DNA of 64,000 bases from Zeugodacus cucurbitae (GCF_028554725.1 NC_071668.1:8849001-8913000); one strand, 5' to 3'; positions 11,777 to 24,747 are shown, counted from the first letter of the stretch. Numbers and translations are program-made. The notes: generated from the sequence alone by a model not told the origin.

Positions 11777-14700
11777 GAGTAGTGCATAATTTCTTTCAAG
11801 TTCTGCTCATGCTTTTATCATAAATATTCCGGAAAAAACTCTTCAAAACCATCTTTCAAAGATTATACCGAATATTCGTGTCTAATTGAGTGCTACTAAT
11901 TTGAAACCAATATCAGACAATTCTTGCTGCTTAACAGAAGATTAACGAAAAAAAAAACAAAAGACAAATATATCCAAGAAGAGCCCGAAAAACACTTCTC
12001 ATCTTATCGCGCTGCATTCCGCCGAATTTGTGGTCACATCAAATACCGGCCGCGATTGTAATTCACACAACTCAAAAATCAAACGAGCCGTGAAAGAAAA
12101 GGATCTCAAGATTTATGCAAAACGCAAAGAGCAGGCCGCACGGATGTTAGACAGTCGAGATCAGTCAGTGGATTGCTTAAAACAAAAGGATCACACAGTA
12201 ACCGACAGACGGATGGCAAGCAAACATACAAAATGCTAAGCGGATCTGCATGTCGGCTTGGCATGCTGCGCGCAGCGTACCATTTAAATTTGACGGAACG
12301 GACGATAGAGCAGAGCGCAGGCGAAGTAAACTGACGACACTGAAGCTCATCTCATGGCGAACGCAAAGCGCAACAATGAAGAACACGCTTTGTGTACCTG
12401 TGTGTGTGCATTGACTGATAAATGAGCTGAGTCTTGATATACCGTGTATGTTGTTGAGCGACAGTAAGTCTACGCGACTCTAAGCTGCACTCGAAATTCA
12501 CTTTGTGCAAAACGAGCTGAAGATTTGATCAATGAAGTGGACAGGCGGCAACGCTTTGTTGGCGCAACTTCTGAACGTTTTCAATATCACTTCCATTTTT
12601 CACTTTTGGTTTCTTTTTTATTTTCTTTTTTTATTAAACTTTGGATATTTTCGCTTTTATCTTTAAAAAAAAATATTGCTTCTGAGCAGACAATTAGGCA
12701 ATTGCGTTAATGTGTGGACACAATGAGTACTGAAGATGCCGCGCGGCAGTAAAAATAATACAAAATTCAATCAAAAATTAAAAGAAGAAAATTAAAAATT
12801 AGTTTGGTAATTCGAATAAAGCGACATTTGTTTGACAGACATCACAGCATCCAAGCGTCTTTTAGGGACAATAAGCGAGCTAAACGCCAAGGCGTTTCAT
12901 GGGAACGCTCTCATATCAGACTCGCTGTCTGATGCCATCTTTTGCTAGGCAGTCATGTGAGAATTTTGTTGATTTTTGAATTAACTATATATACATATAT
13001 AGGCATATTAGGACTGTTCTTACATTTGAGAAGAAGATTATTATGTGAGATGTCCTGAAATCGGCCCGTTTCTTCTTGTACCCCCAAGAGAATGTTCAGT
13101 TTATCTTAAGCTTTTTCGATAGACCATCCTAACGGTTAATTTCTCTCAAAATTTTCCACTATAGCCAATCATAAACACAAAGAAATTCTTCCGGCTTGAC
13201 GTACTCCCACCAAAAGAAGTCTTAATAGGTCATATCACATGAACATGGTGCTCTAGGGGTTTTGGGATGTAAAAATCATATGCCTGTAGTGTTCACCGTC
13301 GATGTTACGTGACATTGACTTCATCTTCTTCTTTTAAAAAGTATGGACCACACTATCAGTAACCTTTTCTGAATTATAAAGAGACTGGGGAGTTTCTTCA
13401 GTTAGTTGGTACTCCAAGGATGACAATTGTATTTAATCAAACCTCTTTAAACCTGGAATATGTTTTATAGCCGAAGAGTATATGACCGTGAAATATTTTC
13501 CTAAAAGAACCCGAGATTTAGAAATAAATTTTTACAATTTCTTATTCTTTTTACAATTTCTTCTTCTTTTTTGTTTCGGAGACAGCTTTTGTCCAATTAT
13601 TAAATTATTCAAAATATTCTGAACACAAATGTCAAAAACATATGTTTGACATCTATCCCACTAAGAAATTCAATAGCTCTGAAAACTCACCCTGTACTAC
13701 TTGACTTGTTCAAATCATCTCCAACGTGTATAGATATTTTATATGTAAATATGTAACGTAACTGTAAATATGTATGTACATATCTCTAGCAATATTATTT
13801 CGAATCATTTCTACGCTCAGCCATAAATTAATCGCCTGCCAATTGCGCCACGCCCTACTCGGCGCGGGTACTGACTTCATTGTCACCTAAGCAAAATAAA
13901 TTGATTTTCATTAATTCATTAATTGAGTGATTTGTGATTGCAATTCATTACAACAAAGCGTAAGATAATCATAAAAAATAATAATGTCAATAATAAATTT
14001 ATAGAAATATTACTATACACCTTTTTTTCCTCTCAAGTACTGCGAACGAATGACAAGTACACGTACTTACAATTAAATGAAGAAAATCAAAGAAAAAACG
14101 AGAAAAAAAAATATTTGAATAAATAACACAATCAACACCAATCATAATTACAAAAACAAGTATAATTGTATACATACCAACTGCCGCAGGCACTTTTCTG
14201 CTGCTGTTGTTGTTAACAACAATTGTATGAGAATTTAGCAACAATTGTCGACGTACAACAGGCAAAACATAGCTGGCGACAAGTTGGCTGTTGTCACAGC
14301 CGTACTTGATTATTTTTTATTGTGATTTTTGTTTTTGTTGTTGTTGGTTGTTGTTCAGTTTGTTGTAAATGTTCATTAGCGTTGCTGTTTATTTATAGGT
14401 GATTGCGATCATGGAATCTGGTTTGTAAGCGAAAACACTGGGGTGGGTGGCGGTGTTGGTGGAGTGTTTCAAGCCACATTGAGGTGTGCGTCGTCGAGTA
14501 GCAAATTTCAATGGAAGTGCTTAAAGAATAGACAGTGATTGAGTTGAATTTTTATCCGATAAGCTGTAGCCTTCGAACAACATAAATGTGATGTTATATT
14601 TTAATTTTAGAAAATGATTGAAGATCAACAAAGACATTTCGAGTTAATTCTCTTATGTGATGACAAAATTTTCGGTGTTTCAGAAGTTTAAGTCTGAGTT

Positions 14701-15059
14701 AATGGTTTTCCGCATAGTTTTTACATAAGGATATTATAATCTGAAGCTTTAGTCCACTACTTGTTTAACAAAAAACTCTCTAATTGTCGTTATTTAAAAA
14801 TGGGTCCCATCGTCATCCCCGGGGTCCAAATTTAAACTGCTTTACTAAACATTTCGATACATCTTCTCTTAAAAAGACATTACTTTGGGATCACATAAAA
14901 TGAAAGCTCTCTTGGGCTGAAACTCAGCATCGAGCGATTTTTGTCCGCCCATGAGAGGTGTCTGACCAGGAGAGAGATGATTTGTTATAAAAATTTAATA
15001 TGGTGCATGAAAATGTGTTTGATTAAGGGAGGTGTCCGTTGGGGAGATCTTTCTGTACT
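11777..15059. other. Noncoding; G+C-richer patch at 12000-12540
   Basis: No gene is supportable. The stretch 12000-12540 is less AT-rich than its surroundings and holds a TATA-like GATATACC at 12436 and a GTAAGT at 12465. These could be a promoter and first donor, but no exon can be shown. The rest is AT-rich. Confidence 0.4.
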
Positions 15060-15665
15060 AGTATAACTTCAGTAACTAACCACCCTCTGCCTCTTCAAAA
15101 TTCACTTTGTCTTTCCTCAGCTAAATTTGGTCAATCCCAGTTCCCTTTGACTCCTAGCGAACACTTCCATAACTAAACTTTCTCTGGCTCTCTTTGACTC
15201 TCCCCAGCTCTATTTGACTTTGAGTAATTTTTGTTAACTCCTCACTCGGTCTTCAGTAACTAAATTGTCTCTAGTATTTTCTGCTTTTGCGGATTTTTTT
15301 GCCTCGCCACGACATCTCAGTAATTTATGGTTATCCCTGGTTTTCCCTGGCTCTCTTCAAAACTCTCCTTGAATCCCCTTATTTCTCTCCCAGCTCTCCC
15401 AGCATTTGTTTTTGTACTTTTTGGCCCTAATTGGTACTTCTTTATTCTCCTTATATCTTCCAGGTTTATGCAGCTCTCTTTTACGCTGCTCTCTTTTACT
15501 GTTCCTTGCTCTACTAAGTTCTTCCAGGTTTTCTTTTAATCTATTCGGGTTCTACCTGTTTTTAGACCTCATCAGCTCAGTGCTCTCTCTGTCTCTGCTG
15601 TGTTCTCTCATTGAACTTTGCCTAAATCCTCAATATCATGTACTCAGCCAAAAGCTCTTAGAAGC
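15060..15665. repeat. Pyrimidine-rich decayed minisatellite
   Basis: About 600 bp in which the plus strand is strongly C/T-biased. Degenerate motifs recur: CAGTAACTAA, CTCTCTTTGACTC and CCCAGCTCT. The recurrence suggests an old tandem repeat of short units that has decayed. The open frames here (15327-15678) are Leu/Phe/Ser-rich by-products of the composition. Confidence 0.5.
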
Positions 15666-17756
15666 TTTATTTGATTAACAAAAAATTATATATTTTTTTA
15701 TACAAAACTACAACAACAACAAAAATAAGACACCTAAATATTTCCTTTTTTATCTTTCTACCACTCATAACCATTTACGAAATCCTCCAAACATAAAACC
15801 ATAAACATAAACGGCAAAGTGTGACTTTTATAACCGATTTTTAATAGATCATCGCACATAATCGCATATGAATTGCCATTTTGCATAATGGTGCTGCGCT
15901 GCGTACCGCTGCGGTGTAAAATATGATTGAGACCAAATTGATTGCAATGCCAAATTGAAATTCGCTACAAAAATTGCATAATTTGCTTAGCGAGAGCTTA
16001 GCAAATTTACATATCGCACAATCACATAAAGCGGCAGCGATGAAAACGCAGTTGTAAATTCATAAGTGAATGCATACAGACACACACTCACGACTATTCA
16101 TGTATATATGTCTCCAAAAAAAAGACTTCTTAAAAATCCCCACATTAAATGCACGTCTCTTTTGCCATTGCTTTTGTTGTTGCAGCTTTGGATTTTGCGT
16201 ACCATTTTTGGCTTGTGAAGTAATTGCGACGAATTGCCGTGAACTGTTTTTACATACATATATCTGCTTGTTGCTCGTTATTTGTATTTCTGTAATGTGT
16301 TTTTTGTTGTTTTTTTTGTATTTGGCATTTGGCAATTTGACGGTTTTAATGCACTTGTATTTTTATGTTACATGCTTTTCGTGTTAGCGATCAATTTTTC
16401 TGACATATTGCTATGCGGCTTCGTGAAGCAAAAAACGCAATCAAAACAAACGTAATGTGTAAACAAATTTCAAAAATGTCAAACGAACGCGGAAAAAAAG
16501 ATTTTAAGATTTCATTAAAATTAATTAAATAACATGAATTTGACGTGACAATATTCGCCACGGAGTTAGAGAGCGGTGGAGGTGATCATAGGGGAGAGAT
16601 ATATACATATCTACATAGATACTTACAGAAATATGTATTTTCCTAGTTAGGAAGTAGTAGTAAAAATCTGATAATATCGCTCCACTTTATAGTCATTTTT
16701 ATAATCCAATCATCCCTGGCGATCTATAAAAAGAAATCTCCAGGTCCTTCTAATAATCACTGCTGTTGTTTTAGACGCGGAAATGATATCCCTTTGAGTC
16801 TGATAAGTTATAAAAAAATTAACCAGTAATCAACATTCAGTATTGGATAATCTGATCTGTAAGTATGGATAATTTTTAATATTAACTGAAAAGCCTGTTC
16901 CTCGATTCTTAAATATGTCTATATCAATTTTTTAACATAAAGGTTGTTCAAGTCCTAAACCTAAAGTAATTAAGCAAAGGATTAATATCCCTCCATATTA
17001 ATAGAACATTATCTACCTTGGCACTGTCGAATCATTTCAATGACAATGCTTCAAGATATCTTCGCCTTTTCCAGAAGACTAGATCAGACTTTTCTATAGA
17101 TTGGTTGATGTCTTTAAAGGAGGTTAGCAGTGTTTCTTTTTCCAAGTAATGTCGGAGAGTGGCTTAAGAATTTCGTTTTGTTCTCGGAATTTATTCTTTA
17201 TTGCTGTAGTGCACCTCGCGCCGTAGTAGTCGAACACTATGCCTAGCATTCTTTCGTCCAGTTTTTGATAGTGGTGGCCACTAATATGGAGCAAGAAATG
17301 CTCAAGTTTCTGGAATGTGAAATTGTAAATCTGGTCTAATCTCGTATAATTTCATGATTCAAAATTAATTTTGGGAATTATTTTCCTTGTAAATTTAGAA
17401 TTGGTCGAATCTATTATAATTTTTACAGAACCTTAGGCACTTTCGACCAATTCAAAGTATTTGTTCGACGGCATATCAGAAATAATTATATTTCCTATTA
17501 GAACTTCATTATGTTCTAGATTATATTTTTATTTTTATGATATATGAATATTCTATATCCATAATTTTCCCCTTTAACTCGTGAAGATCTTAGAATACGG
17601 AGCTTCCGAAGTATAGTTCTTGAATTACGTTAGTGTAAAGTAATAGATCAGACCATTGTAGTACTGGATATATGACTCATGAGACTTGATCCTTTCGGCA
17701 TATCTAATTATAGGTCATGACTCAGTCGTTTTTTCTAATGTTTATAGAAGCTTCTA
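15666..17756. other. Noncoding, no gene recognised
   Basis: AT-rich sequence with no recognisable gene, repeat or RNA. Overlapping frames on both strands at 16060-16387 are rich in Phe, Cys and Lys and look accidental. Confidence 0.5.
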
Positions 17757-17850
17757 ATTAGGTTAGGTTAGGTTGTAAGGCTTTTTCCCAAAGGAACACA
17801 CACGTAAACTATAAAAAACAGTCCTTTGTGGAGCCTGGAGCTTCTAATAA
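17757..17850 (-). mobile_element. LINE 3'-end remnant with TTAGG-type tail
   Basis: TTAGGTTAGGTTAGGTT at 17757-17774 is followed by a segment ending in CAGTCCTTTGT and GGAGCTTC. The LINE fragment at 32441 has the same order: TTAGG units, then CAGTCCTTTGT, then AAGCTCC. I read this as the extreme 3' end of a 5'-truncated LINE copy lying on the minus strand. No coding sequence remains. Confidence 0.45.
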
Positions 17851-18465
17851 GAGATATATAACGCTCTTTTGGAACATTGATTTAGACTTAGTTCTTCCTT
17901 GCAATTATATAAACCTCGTTCTCAGTTAAGATCGACTGTGAACTCTGGTAGTCAGCAGTTATCATATTATTTCGATGCTATATCTATTTCTAATTGAAGA
18001 ATTATTATTAACAAATGATGTAGCACATTTAAAAACAAGTAAATCAGCAATAAATACGAAAACATTATATACACCCGTGAACATATTCCACTCATTGGCT
18101 CATTAAATATACACGATTCAACAACAGCAAATAAATATTTTTCACAAACAATATACAAGTGTTTGTTATATAAGTAATTTTGTTTTCGAAATTCCTTTCA
18201 ATAGTATTTTCCATTGCAATTGGCAATAAAATGCGGCACAATGACTCTTATGGCAATCTAAATGAACTTGTTTACAAATCAAAATTGAAAACCATTACAA
18301 ATTATTGAATGATTCTGAGAAATATAATTATTTGAAAAGCGGTTGCGCTCAACTGACACTTAATTCATATTTCACAAGCACCGCACACATACATATATAC
18401 ATCTGTATACATATGTATTTGTGTATGCGTCTATATATTTTCGCAAAAAAATGAGGCACGATCGC

Positions 18466-18505
18466 TATAAATATAACTAACCTCAAAATAGGCGCGGCCA
18501 GTTGA
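18466..18505 (+). promoter_or_regulatory. Possible TATA/initiator core promoter
   Basis: TATAAATA at 18466-18473 is followed 34 nt later by CCAGTT, an initiator-like sequence with its A at 18500. The spacing is slightly longer than the usual 30-32 nt in flies. It lies 380 bp upstream of the candidate microexon on the same strand. A chance match in AT-rich DNA cannot be excluded. Confidence 0.2.
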
Positions 18506-18545
18506 GTTTATGCAAATGCCTGCGTGTGTTAGTGCGTTTGTTTGT

Positions 18546-18563
18546 CTGTGTGTGTGTGTGTGT
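18546..18563. repeat. (TG)n microsatellite
   Basis: A run of about nine TG dinucleotides just downstream of the possible core promoter. Confidence 0.9.
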
Positions 18564-18883
18564 AAGTTTATAAGGAAGTTATGGGTGATTTGAGTAACGA
18601 GCATTATTCTGAAGAATCACAATGGGGGGCCAATTGCGTCGAGTGACAAGTGAACAAATAGTTTAATGCCACACAGTTGCTTAATGGCTCAAATGATATT
18701 TATTCGCAATAATAGTTGTATATAAGCTCATGATTATTGCACAAATTACATACTAACATGTGTTCGTTTGCTAATCGTACATGTGTCAGAGTCATATTTA
18801 TAATGTTTCGAGTTGTTATTTAATAATATTTAATCAGGAGTTGAATCTAATTTTTATTTTTATTTTTTTTTTGTTTCTTTCAG

Positions 18884-18908
18884 GTTTGATTTCTTGACTC
18901 ATATTAAG
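18884..18908 (+). other. Candidate 25-nt microexon
   Basis: A long T-rich tract (18851-18880) ends in TTTCTTTCAG, a strong 3' splice site. It is followed by 25 nt and then AAG|GTAAGTGA, a near-perfect 5' splice site at 18909. Of the three frames, only the one starting at the second base is open; it gives FDFLTHIK and ends on a codon boundary. The other two contain TGA. This would suit an exon entered in the middle of a codon. No flanking exon can be assigned within the window, which would fit an isolated small exon in a long intron. I do not recognise the host gene. The alternative is a chance pairing of good splice sites. Confidence 0.4.
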
Positions 18909-19104
18909 GTAAGTGATTACATTTTAATTATTTTTTTTTTAATTGTAATGAATTTCATAATATTTAAAAAAAATTAAATAAATTTGATTATGTATTCAAT
19001 GAAATATAATGTCATGATATGCTCAGAATACCCATAAATTTTTCAGACACCCTGCATTAACGCTGTACATATCCCTTAGCGGCCATTTCTTCTTTAGTGT
19101 ATTA

Positions 19105-19566
19105 TACGAGTTAATACCAGTTCGATTCGCGATTAATTTAATATATGTTGATTTATACCAGTTATTTGTGTGATTCACCATTCACTAATTAGTAAAACGT
19201 TTATACCAGTTGATTTATACCAGTTTTTGTTCGATACGCTATTCACTACATATTAAAACAATTAGACCAGTTGATTTATACCAGTTATTTGTGTGATTCA
19301 CCATTCACTAATTAGTAAAACGTTTATACCAGTTGATTTATACCAGTTTTTGTTCGATACGCTATTCACTACATATTAAAACGTTTAGACCAGTTCATTT
19401 ATACCAGTTATTTGTGTGACTCACCATTTACTGAATATTAAAAATATTATACCAGTTGACTTATACCAGTTCTGAGTGTGACTCACCATTTACTGAATAT
19501 TAAAAATATTATACCAGTTGATTTATACCAGTTATTTATTCGATTTGCCAATCGCTTAATATTAAA
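19105..19566. repeat. 61-bp satellite with alternating unit types
   Basis: Seven full units and one partial unit, each carrying GATTTATACCAGTT or a close variant. They start near 19150, 19212, 19273, 19335, 19396, 19458 and 19520, a period of 61-62 bp. The first units alternate between two versions, one containing GTGTGATTCACCATTCACTA and one containing TTCGATACGCTATTCACTAC. The true repeat there is therefore a 123-bp dimer. Confidence 0.9.
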
Positions 19567-21319
19567 ATAATAATTTCGGTACAGTTTTGGGTCTAAAAGC
19601 AAATAATAAGGATCAAAATCGCTTAATTCAACTGTAGATCGGAGATAATTTCCTTTTTGTATTCAATGAATTCCATATTGAATGAAAAATATCCATTCTA
19701 TGATTACTCTCGCTACACTTGCGGCTGTTTCTCTCAGTATAGCTGCTCTAAAAAGCTTCCGTAACTGTTCTGAGTTCGTCATAAATTCGACTGAACACGA
19801 AAAATTACGAGTGACTCGAGATAGTCACCGCCATTCTGCGCTAGAACCCCCAAATTAGATGGAATCTCTCACCAAATATACTTTAAATCTTCTTTTGCAC
19901 TCTTCTCATAGCATTGCTTCCAGGAAGCTTTCGCAGCGCATTCCAATCTAACGTTAAATTCCTCATTTCATAATACAATCAATGCGTTTGTTTATTGTGA
20001 GCTTTCATAAACAAATCACTTAATATTAAATGATGTCCCTGAACTAGCAATAAATTTAGCTTAATTAAAATAAACAACACATAAACTTATACTAACTAAA
20101 AGGAAAACAACAACAACAACAACATAAGCGTTTATGCAAAATATTAAAAAAGAAACGCAAAACAACAAAACTGACTGAAGAGCATCAACAAAGAAGAATG
20201 CAGCTAATGTGCGCGCACACACACACGCACACACACACACTTATACACAAACAGACATTTTTATCAAAGTGCGCATATTTTGCGAAAAAAATGTAGTAAA
20301 TAAATAGCGCTAACAACAAATACGAGTACAACAACAACGGGAACACTTATTCTACCGCGGCGTATTTACTTAACACAACCAGCTAATAAAAATAACAAAT
20401 GCGAAAAGCAAACAAATTAATTGGCGAAAATGCCGCAGTAATTATTGACTAAACAAAATATGCACTTAACAAGTTCGTAGATTATTGTAAATAGTACTTA
20501 TAACGAGTATATTTATGTACATTTGTGTGTATGCGTACGCGTGCTAGTCGCATTTTTTTCCATCCATTTCGTTCATTTGTTTCAACAAAACAACAACATT
20601 AATAATACTTAATGCAAGGTAATGCACTTGAAGTTACCTCATCATCAGCAGACATTACAGCGTCGCGTTTGGCACAGTGGGGTGGTAAGGGGTTAGTGAA
20701 ATTTTTACTTTAAAGAAACTTAATAAAATACTTTTATATATTCAAAATTAATTTTGTGGCTAATTTTAACTGTATTCTTTCGTTGAAATCCATTGAAAAA
20801 ATAATTATGAGGGCGCCAAGTAGGTAAAAGTTATTTCGAAAACCTTAGAAGCATAAAGTTTTTTTTGTTCGAGTTTGTTCCATACAACTATTGGCGGATT
20901 AGTAAGTCCAGCTTTTCGAATCTATAGTCAGGTACTACAGAGAGACCCATACACTGTTTGATATGTCCATAATAACACAAATTTTTTGACTTTTTGTAGT
21001 TTTATATCATTTTCGTAGTATACATTTCGGCGCATTGCGTATTTAAAGATTATTTCGTTTTCTTTAGTTGTAAAAATCAAATTTTTATATTAAATTCGAT
21101 ATAGAAGGTTATTATTTCTTGTTGGAACTATAAATGAACTATTTTAGTAGTTCCAGCTCATATCAAAAAATCTTTTGACTTCGGATATAGATAAAGTATT
21201 TCTAGAACCCTTTGGACAATTGGGTCCAGTTAATATCAATCTAACGTACTTTTGAAGGTTTCTCCTTAAGGAGGTTTAAACAAATATTGTTTGTCAAATA
21301 TCACCCCTCCGCTTTTTTG
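19567..21319. other. Noncoding with CA and CAA microsatellites
   Basis: No gene is recognised. A CAA run lies at about 20106-20125 and a CA run at about 20211-20241. The rest is AT-rich intergenic or intronic sequence. Confidence 0.6.
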
Positions 21320-22134
21320 CTCTTTATTCAATGCTTAATAAAAAGTGTTACAGTGATCGTTCAACTTTACACCACCAAAGGCGTCCGTCATGAACAGGAA
21401 CAGGCGGTAAACACTTGACGCTATGTCCGGGCTATATGGTGGATGCAATAAAACCTCACATCCGAGCTCCCGTAGCTTCTGACGAGTCATAAACGAAGTG
21501 TGTGGTCTGGCGTTGTGCTGGTGGAACACAACACCCTTCCTGTTGGCCAATTTTGGACGCTTCTGGTCGATCGCTTGCTTCAGGCGGTCCAGTTGTTCGC
21601 AGTAGATTTTAGAATGGGAGCAGCTCATAGTGGATGATTCCCTTCCAATTCCACCAAAGACACACCAAAACCTTCCTGGCCGTCAATCCCGGCTTGGCCA
21701 CTGTTTGGGACGATTCACCAGCCTTCGACCACGACCGTTTTCGCTTAATATTGTCGTATGTAATAAATTTTTCGTCGCCAGTCACCTTCCGCTTCAGAAA
21801 TGGGTCGAGTTCCTTCCTTTTCAGCAGCATATCGCAGGCGTTAATTCGGTCCAGAAGGTTTTTTTGCGTCAAATCATGCAGCACCCAAAAATCAAGCTTT
21901 TTTGTGTATCTAGCCTTCTGCAGATGGTTTAAAATGGTTTGGTGACTAGCTCCCATCTCCTGGGCGATGTCACGAGATGCCACAAACCGGTCTAATTCGA
22001 TGTTTTCCATGATTTGATCGGTATTCGTCGTCACAGGTCTTCCGCCAGCTGGCTTATCCATGGTGTCGTTTTCACCCGCTCTGAATCGTCGAAACCATTT
22101 TTCCGCAGTTCGAAGTGATAGAGTACCATCCCCT
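21320..22134 (-). pseudogene. Mariner (DD34D-type) transposase, inactivated
   Basis: A Tc1/mariner transposase on the minus strand, which would cut and paste its element into TA sites. It reads from about 22134 (GDGTLSLRTAEKWFRRF) through the second helix-turn-helix region, the linker WVLHDLTQKN and the catalytic core. The first catalytic Asp is kept in VTGDEKF. The second, in the HQDNARPH block, is His (HQHNARPH). The third, 34 residues later, is Val in ASSVYRLF. A frameshift splits the gene near 21609-21628 (frames 21609-22061 and 21335-21628). The N-terminal region upstream of GDGTL and the C-terminus are missing, and no paired terminal repeats are evident. This is a dead, old copy. The wording of its core places it nearest the mauritiana/mellifera group, from memory. 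Confidence 0.9.
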
Positions 22135-24647
22135 AAAAAACCATTAATCTAACGGAACTTTTCTCTAGCGTATTTGCCTTTAGGTTTTGTCAAGACCTTT
22201 CAAAGATGTATAGTATTGCCAGATACGAGCTCTGTAGCACTCTATACATAACTGCGAAATTCAAAAGAAGAAAAGGCGGAAGGAAGATATTTGACAACCT
22301 AATATATTCCTTCTCTTAAAATATTGACTTGTTGTGAACGAAATAAGTAAAGGGCTATCAGACTTTAAATTTCCAAAAGTTCCTTTAAGGTCATTTGATA
22401 AATAACGTCTGATTTTTGAAAAACAAACACTCTGTTGAGGACTCGTTGGGTATGAGGTTAAAATGTGGTGAAAATACTGTTAGAAAAAAATATACTTTCA
22501 CTACTATGATTGTAGAAATGCGTTTATTACTGCCTGATAAACACAAAATAATCCCTACCAAAAAAGTTTCATCACAAATAATACGAGTTTGTCCCACTGT
22601 ACCCACTGCAGCCATTATGGCTAGACCAGCCGACAGCAGCGACAACAATCATCAGCATAGCCACAGTGTAAACTACGAGACAGCGTGGCTCTGTGGCGTC
22701 GTTGTAAATGCGCCAAATGCTGAGCTGTAAAAAAAGTAAAAATGAAAAAACAAAAATAATCAAAAGCGTATTAGTTAGTTGCAGCTACTTTGCAAATGTC
22801 GCAGCAGCGGGAACGGCGGACGAGTTGAGGAGCTATGAACACGCTTAAACGCTGCTTTTTAGTGCTGGCTGGCCGGCTGGCACATGGCGAACGTTTCTAA
22901 CAATCCCACAATTCAGCGCTACAACAAACAAACAGATCGGAGTTGACTGAAAAAACTGTGCTGGAAACTGTAAATAAATAAATAAACAAGTCGGCGTGGA
23001 GTTGGCGAAGCGAAAGCATTGATGAAAAATCATTCGGAGCTCATAAAAAAAGAGAAGCGATAGCTAAAATAATATACATACACATAAATTCCAAATTCAT
23101 TCCAAAGACGATTAGGCGGCAAGGGGAATGCGGCTGGTTAGAGATATTAAACAAAATTGAGTTAGTGAGTGTGCCTGCAACAATGTTGCTGATTACACTT
23201 TTTTCTTGTTGCTCATGGTACACATAGTGCACTCATATTGACATCTGTATATACAAGTGTGTGCCACATACGTTCAAGCCTTGCACGATATTCACAGACA
23301 GACAGACAGACACTAAGAATGCAACAACATTGATTTGCGTGCAACATGTTGCTAAGATCACGATTTTATAACAATCGCAGGCACATGTATATGGACATAT
23401 GTACATTTGTGCTAAAGCATTTATATATATATGTATATATGTATGTATGTCTGTATCACATATACCTTTTTCATACCAAAAGTAAATTTTTCTGCTTGCG
23501 GCAACTTAAATCACATTTCAGCAACATTTTTTGTTGCTACCTTTTTTGCTTTTCTCGCTTTTGTTGCTGCTCATAGTTGTTATTGCTGTTATTGCCGATG
23601 ATGATGATCATGCTGATCGTTGCTTTATTATCTATATTTGCTTAGTTTTTTATTGTTGCTGTTGTTGTTTTTGTTTTTGTTGGTGTTTTTAGATTTTGAA
23701 ATACTTCAAATTGCCGTCGAATGTGCAAATCGTGCGCAACATAAATGACTACAACAGTGTAGAGCGGGAGCGAGAGAGCGCAAGCAGTTGTATGTTTGTT
23801 TTTCTTTGTTTTTTGTATGAATTAGACCACCAAGGTGGTTTGTACGGGCGCTCCTAACCTGTAAACCTTGTTATGACTATTAATAATTTTTGTTGATTTT
23901 TCTTGTGGCAAGTTCGACAAAAAGGCACTGCAGTTGGTGTAATATAAACTGAAGAGTCGAATACAATAATATTAATTAATAAACTTTTATGAATTTTTGA
24001 AAAGTAAACTAATTCGGCCTCACTGAGGCTTACTTGGCGGTGTCAGAGTAAGAATTATCTAACACTCGCTGGAACAAATATTTATAAATTTGGTTTTCTA
24101 AAGTAAAATGTATCTTCTATGAAGAAATTAGTTGTTGTAATATGTTATATTTTGTTTTACATCTATTAAGTTCATATCAGATGACCTTTCTTTTTGAAGG
24201 GAATCCGTAATGCACTTCGGAATCTCTCCATCTCAAAATAAAAAAGGTTAGCCAAATCGAGTCAAAAGCCTATTTAAACCCAAACTACTTGGGAACAGTA
24301 CTAAAATCTTGATCATTATTATTCCAGGGCACAGTTGTCGAAGATCTTCGAGTAGTTCCATGCCTTCCAACATATTTGAGATAGAACTTGCAAACCTTTT
24401 TCCACATTGTCAACCCTTTGAATAAAGTATTTCCGAGCTAAATCATCGTTAGTCGATTCAGAGTGAAGCTCAAAGCACACGGCTTCAAGGTAAACGGCTT
24501 AGTCTTTCCTTTAGTTGTGATTGATGATTGAGATTAGACACAACTGGATCGATTGCTAAATTTGTGGTTTCGATCATACATAAGTGTCCACTTTCCTAAA
24601 TCGAAGACTTCTGTTCTTAAGCCACAATATGAGCTAAAACCATGGAA
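22135..24647. other. Noncoding with AGAC and TATG microsatellites
   Basis: No supportable gene. It includes an AGAC tetranucleotide run at 23294-23312, a TATG/TATA run near 23425-23452 and several TTG tracts near 23560-23690. Short frames here lack domains. Confidence 0.5.
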
Positions 24648-24747
24648 AACTAAGCTGGTTTTCCGATAAGGTACTAAAGTACTAGACCTCCGTTTAGATT
24701 CAGAGACTATGATTCATACTTGTCCTTATCGGAAAACCTGCTTAGTT
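24648..24747 (+). other. Long-stem hairpin, possible small-RNA precursor
   Basis: AACTAAGCTGGTTTTCCGAT begins a 24-nt arm (24648-24671). Its reverse complement recurs at 24724-24747 with one mismatch, separated by a 52-nt loop. Stem length and loop size fall in the range of an insect microRNA or hairpin-RNA precursor. The arms match no microRNA I remember, and there is no sign of a transposon end. It lies about 50 bp upstream of the DINE-like copy at 24795. Confidence 0.35.

Noticed and set aside
12030..12239. Lys/Arg-rich 69-codon frame in a G+C-richer patch
   Set aside because: No domain, no clear splice context and no support beyond length.
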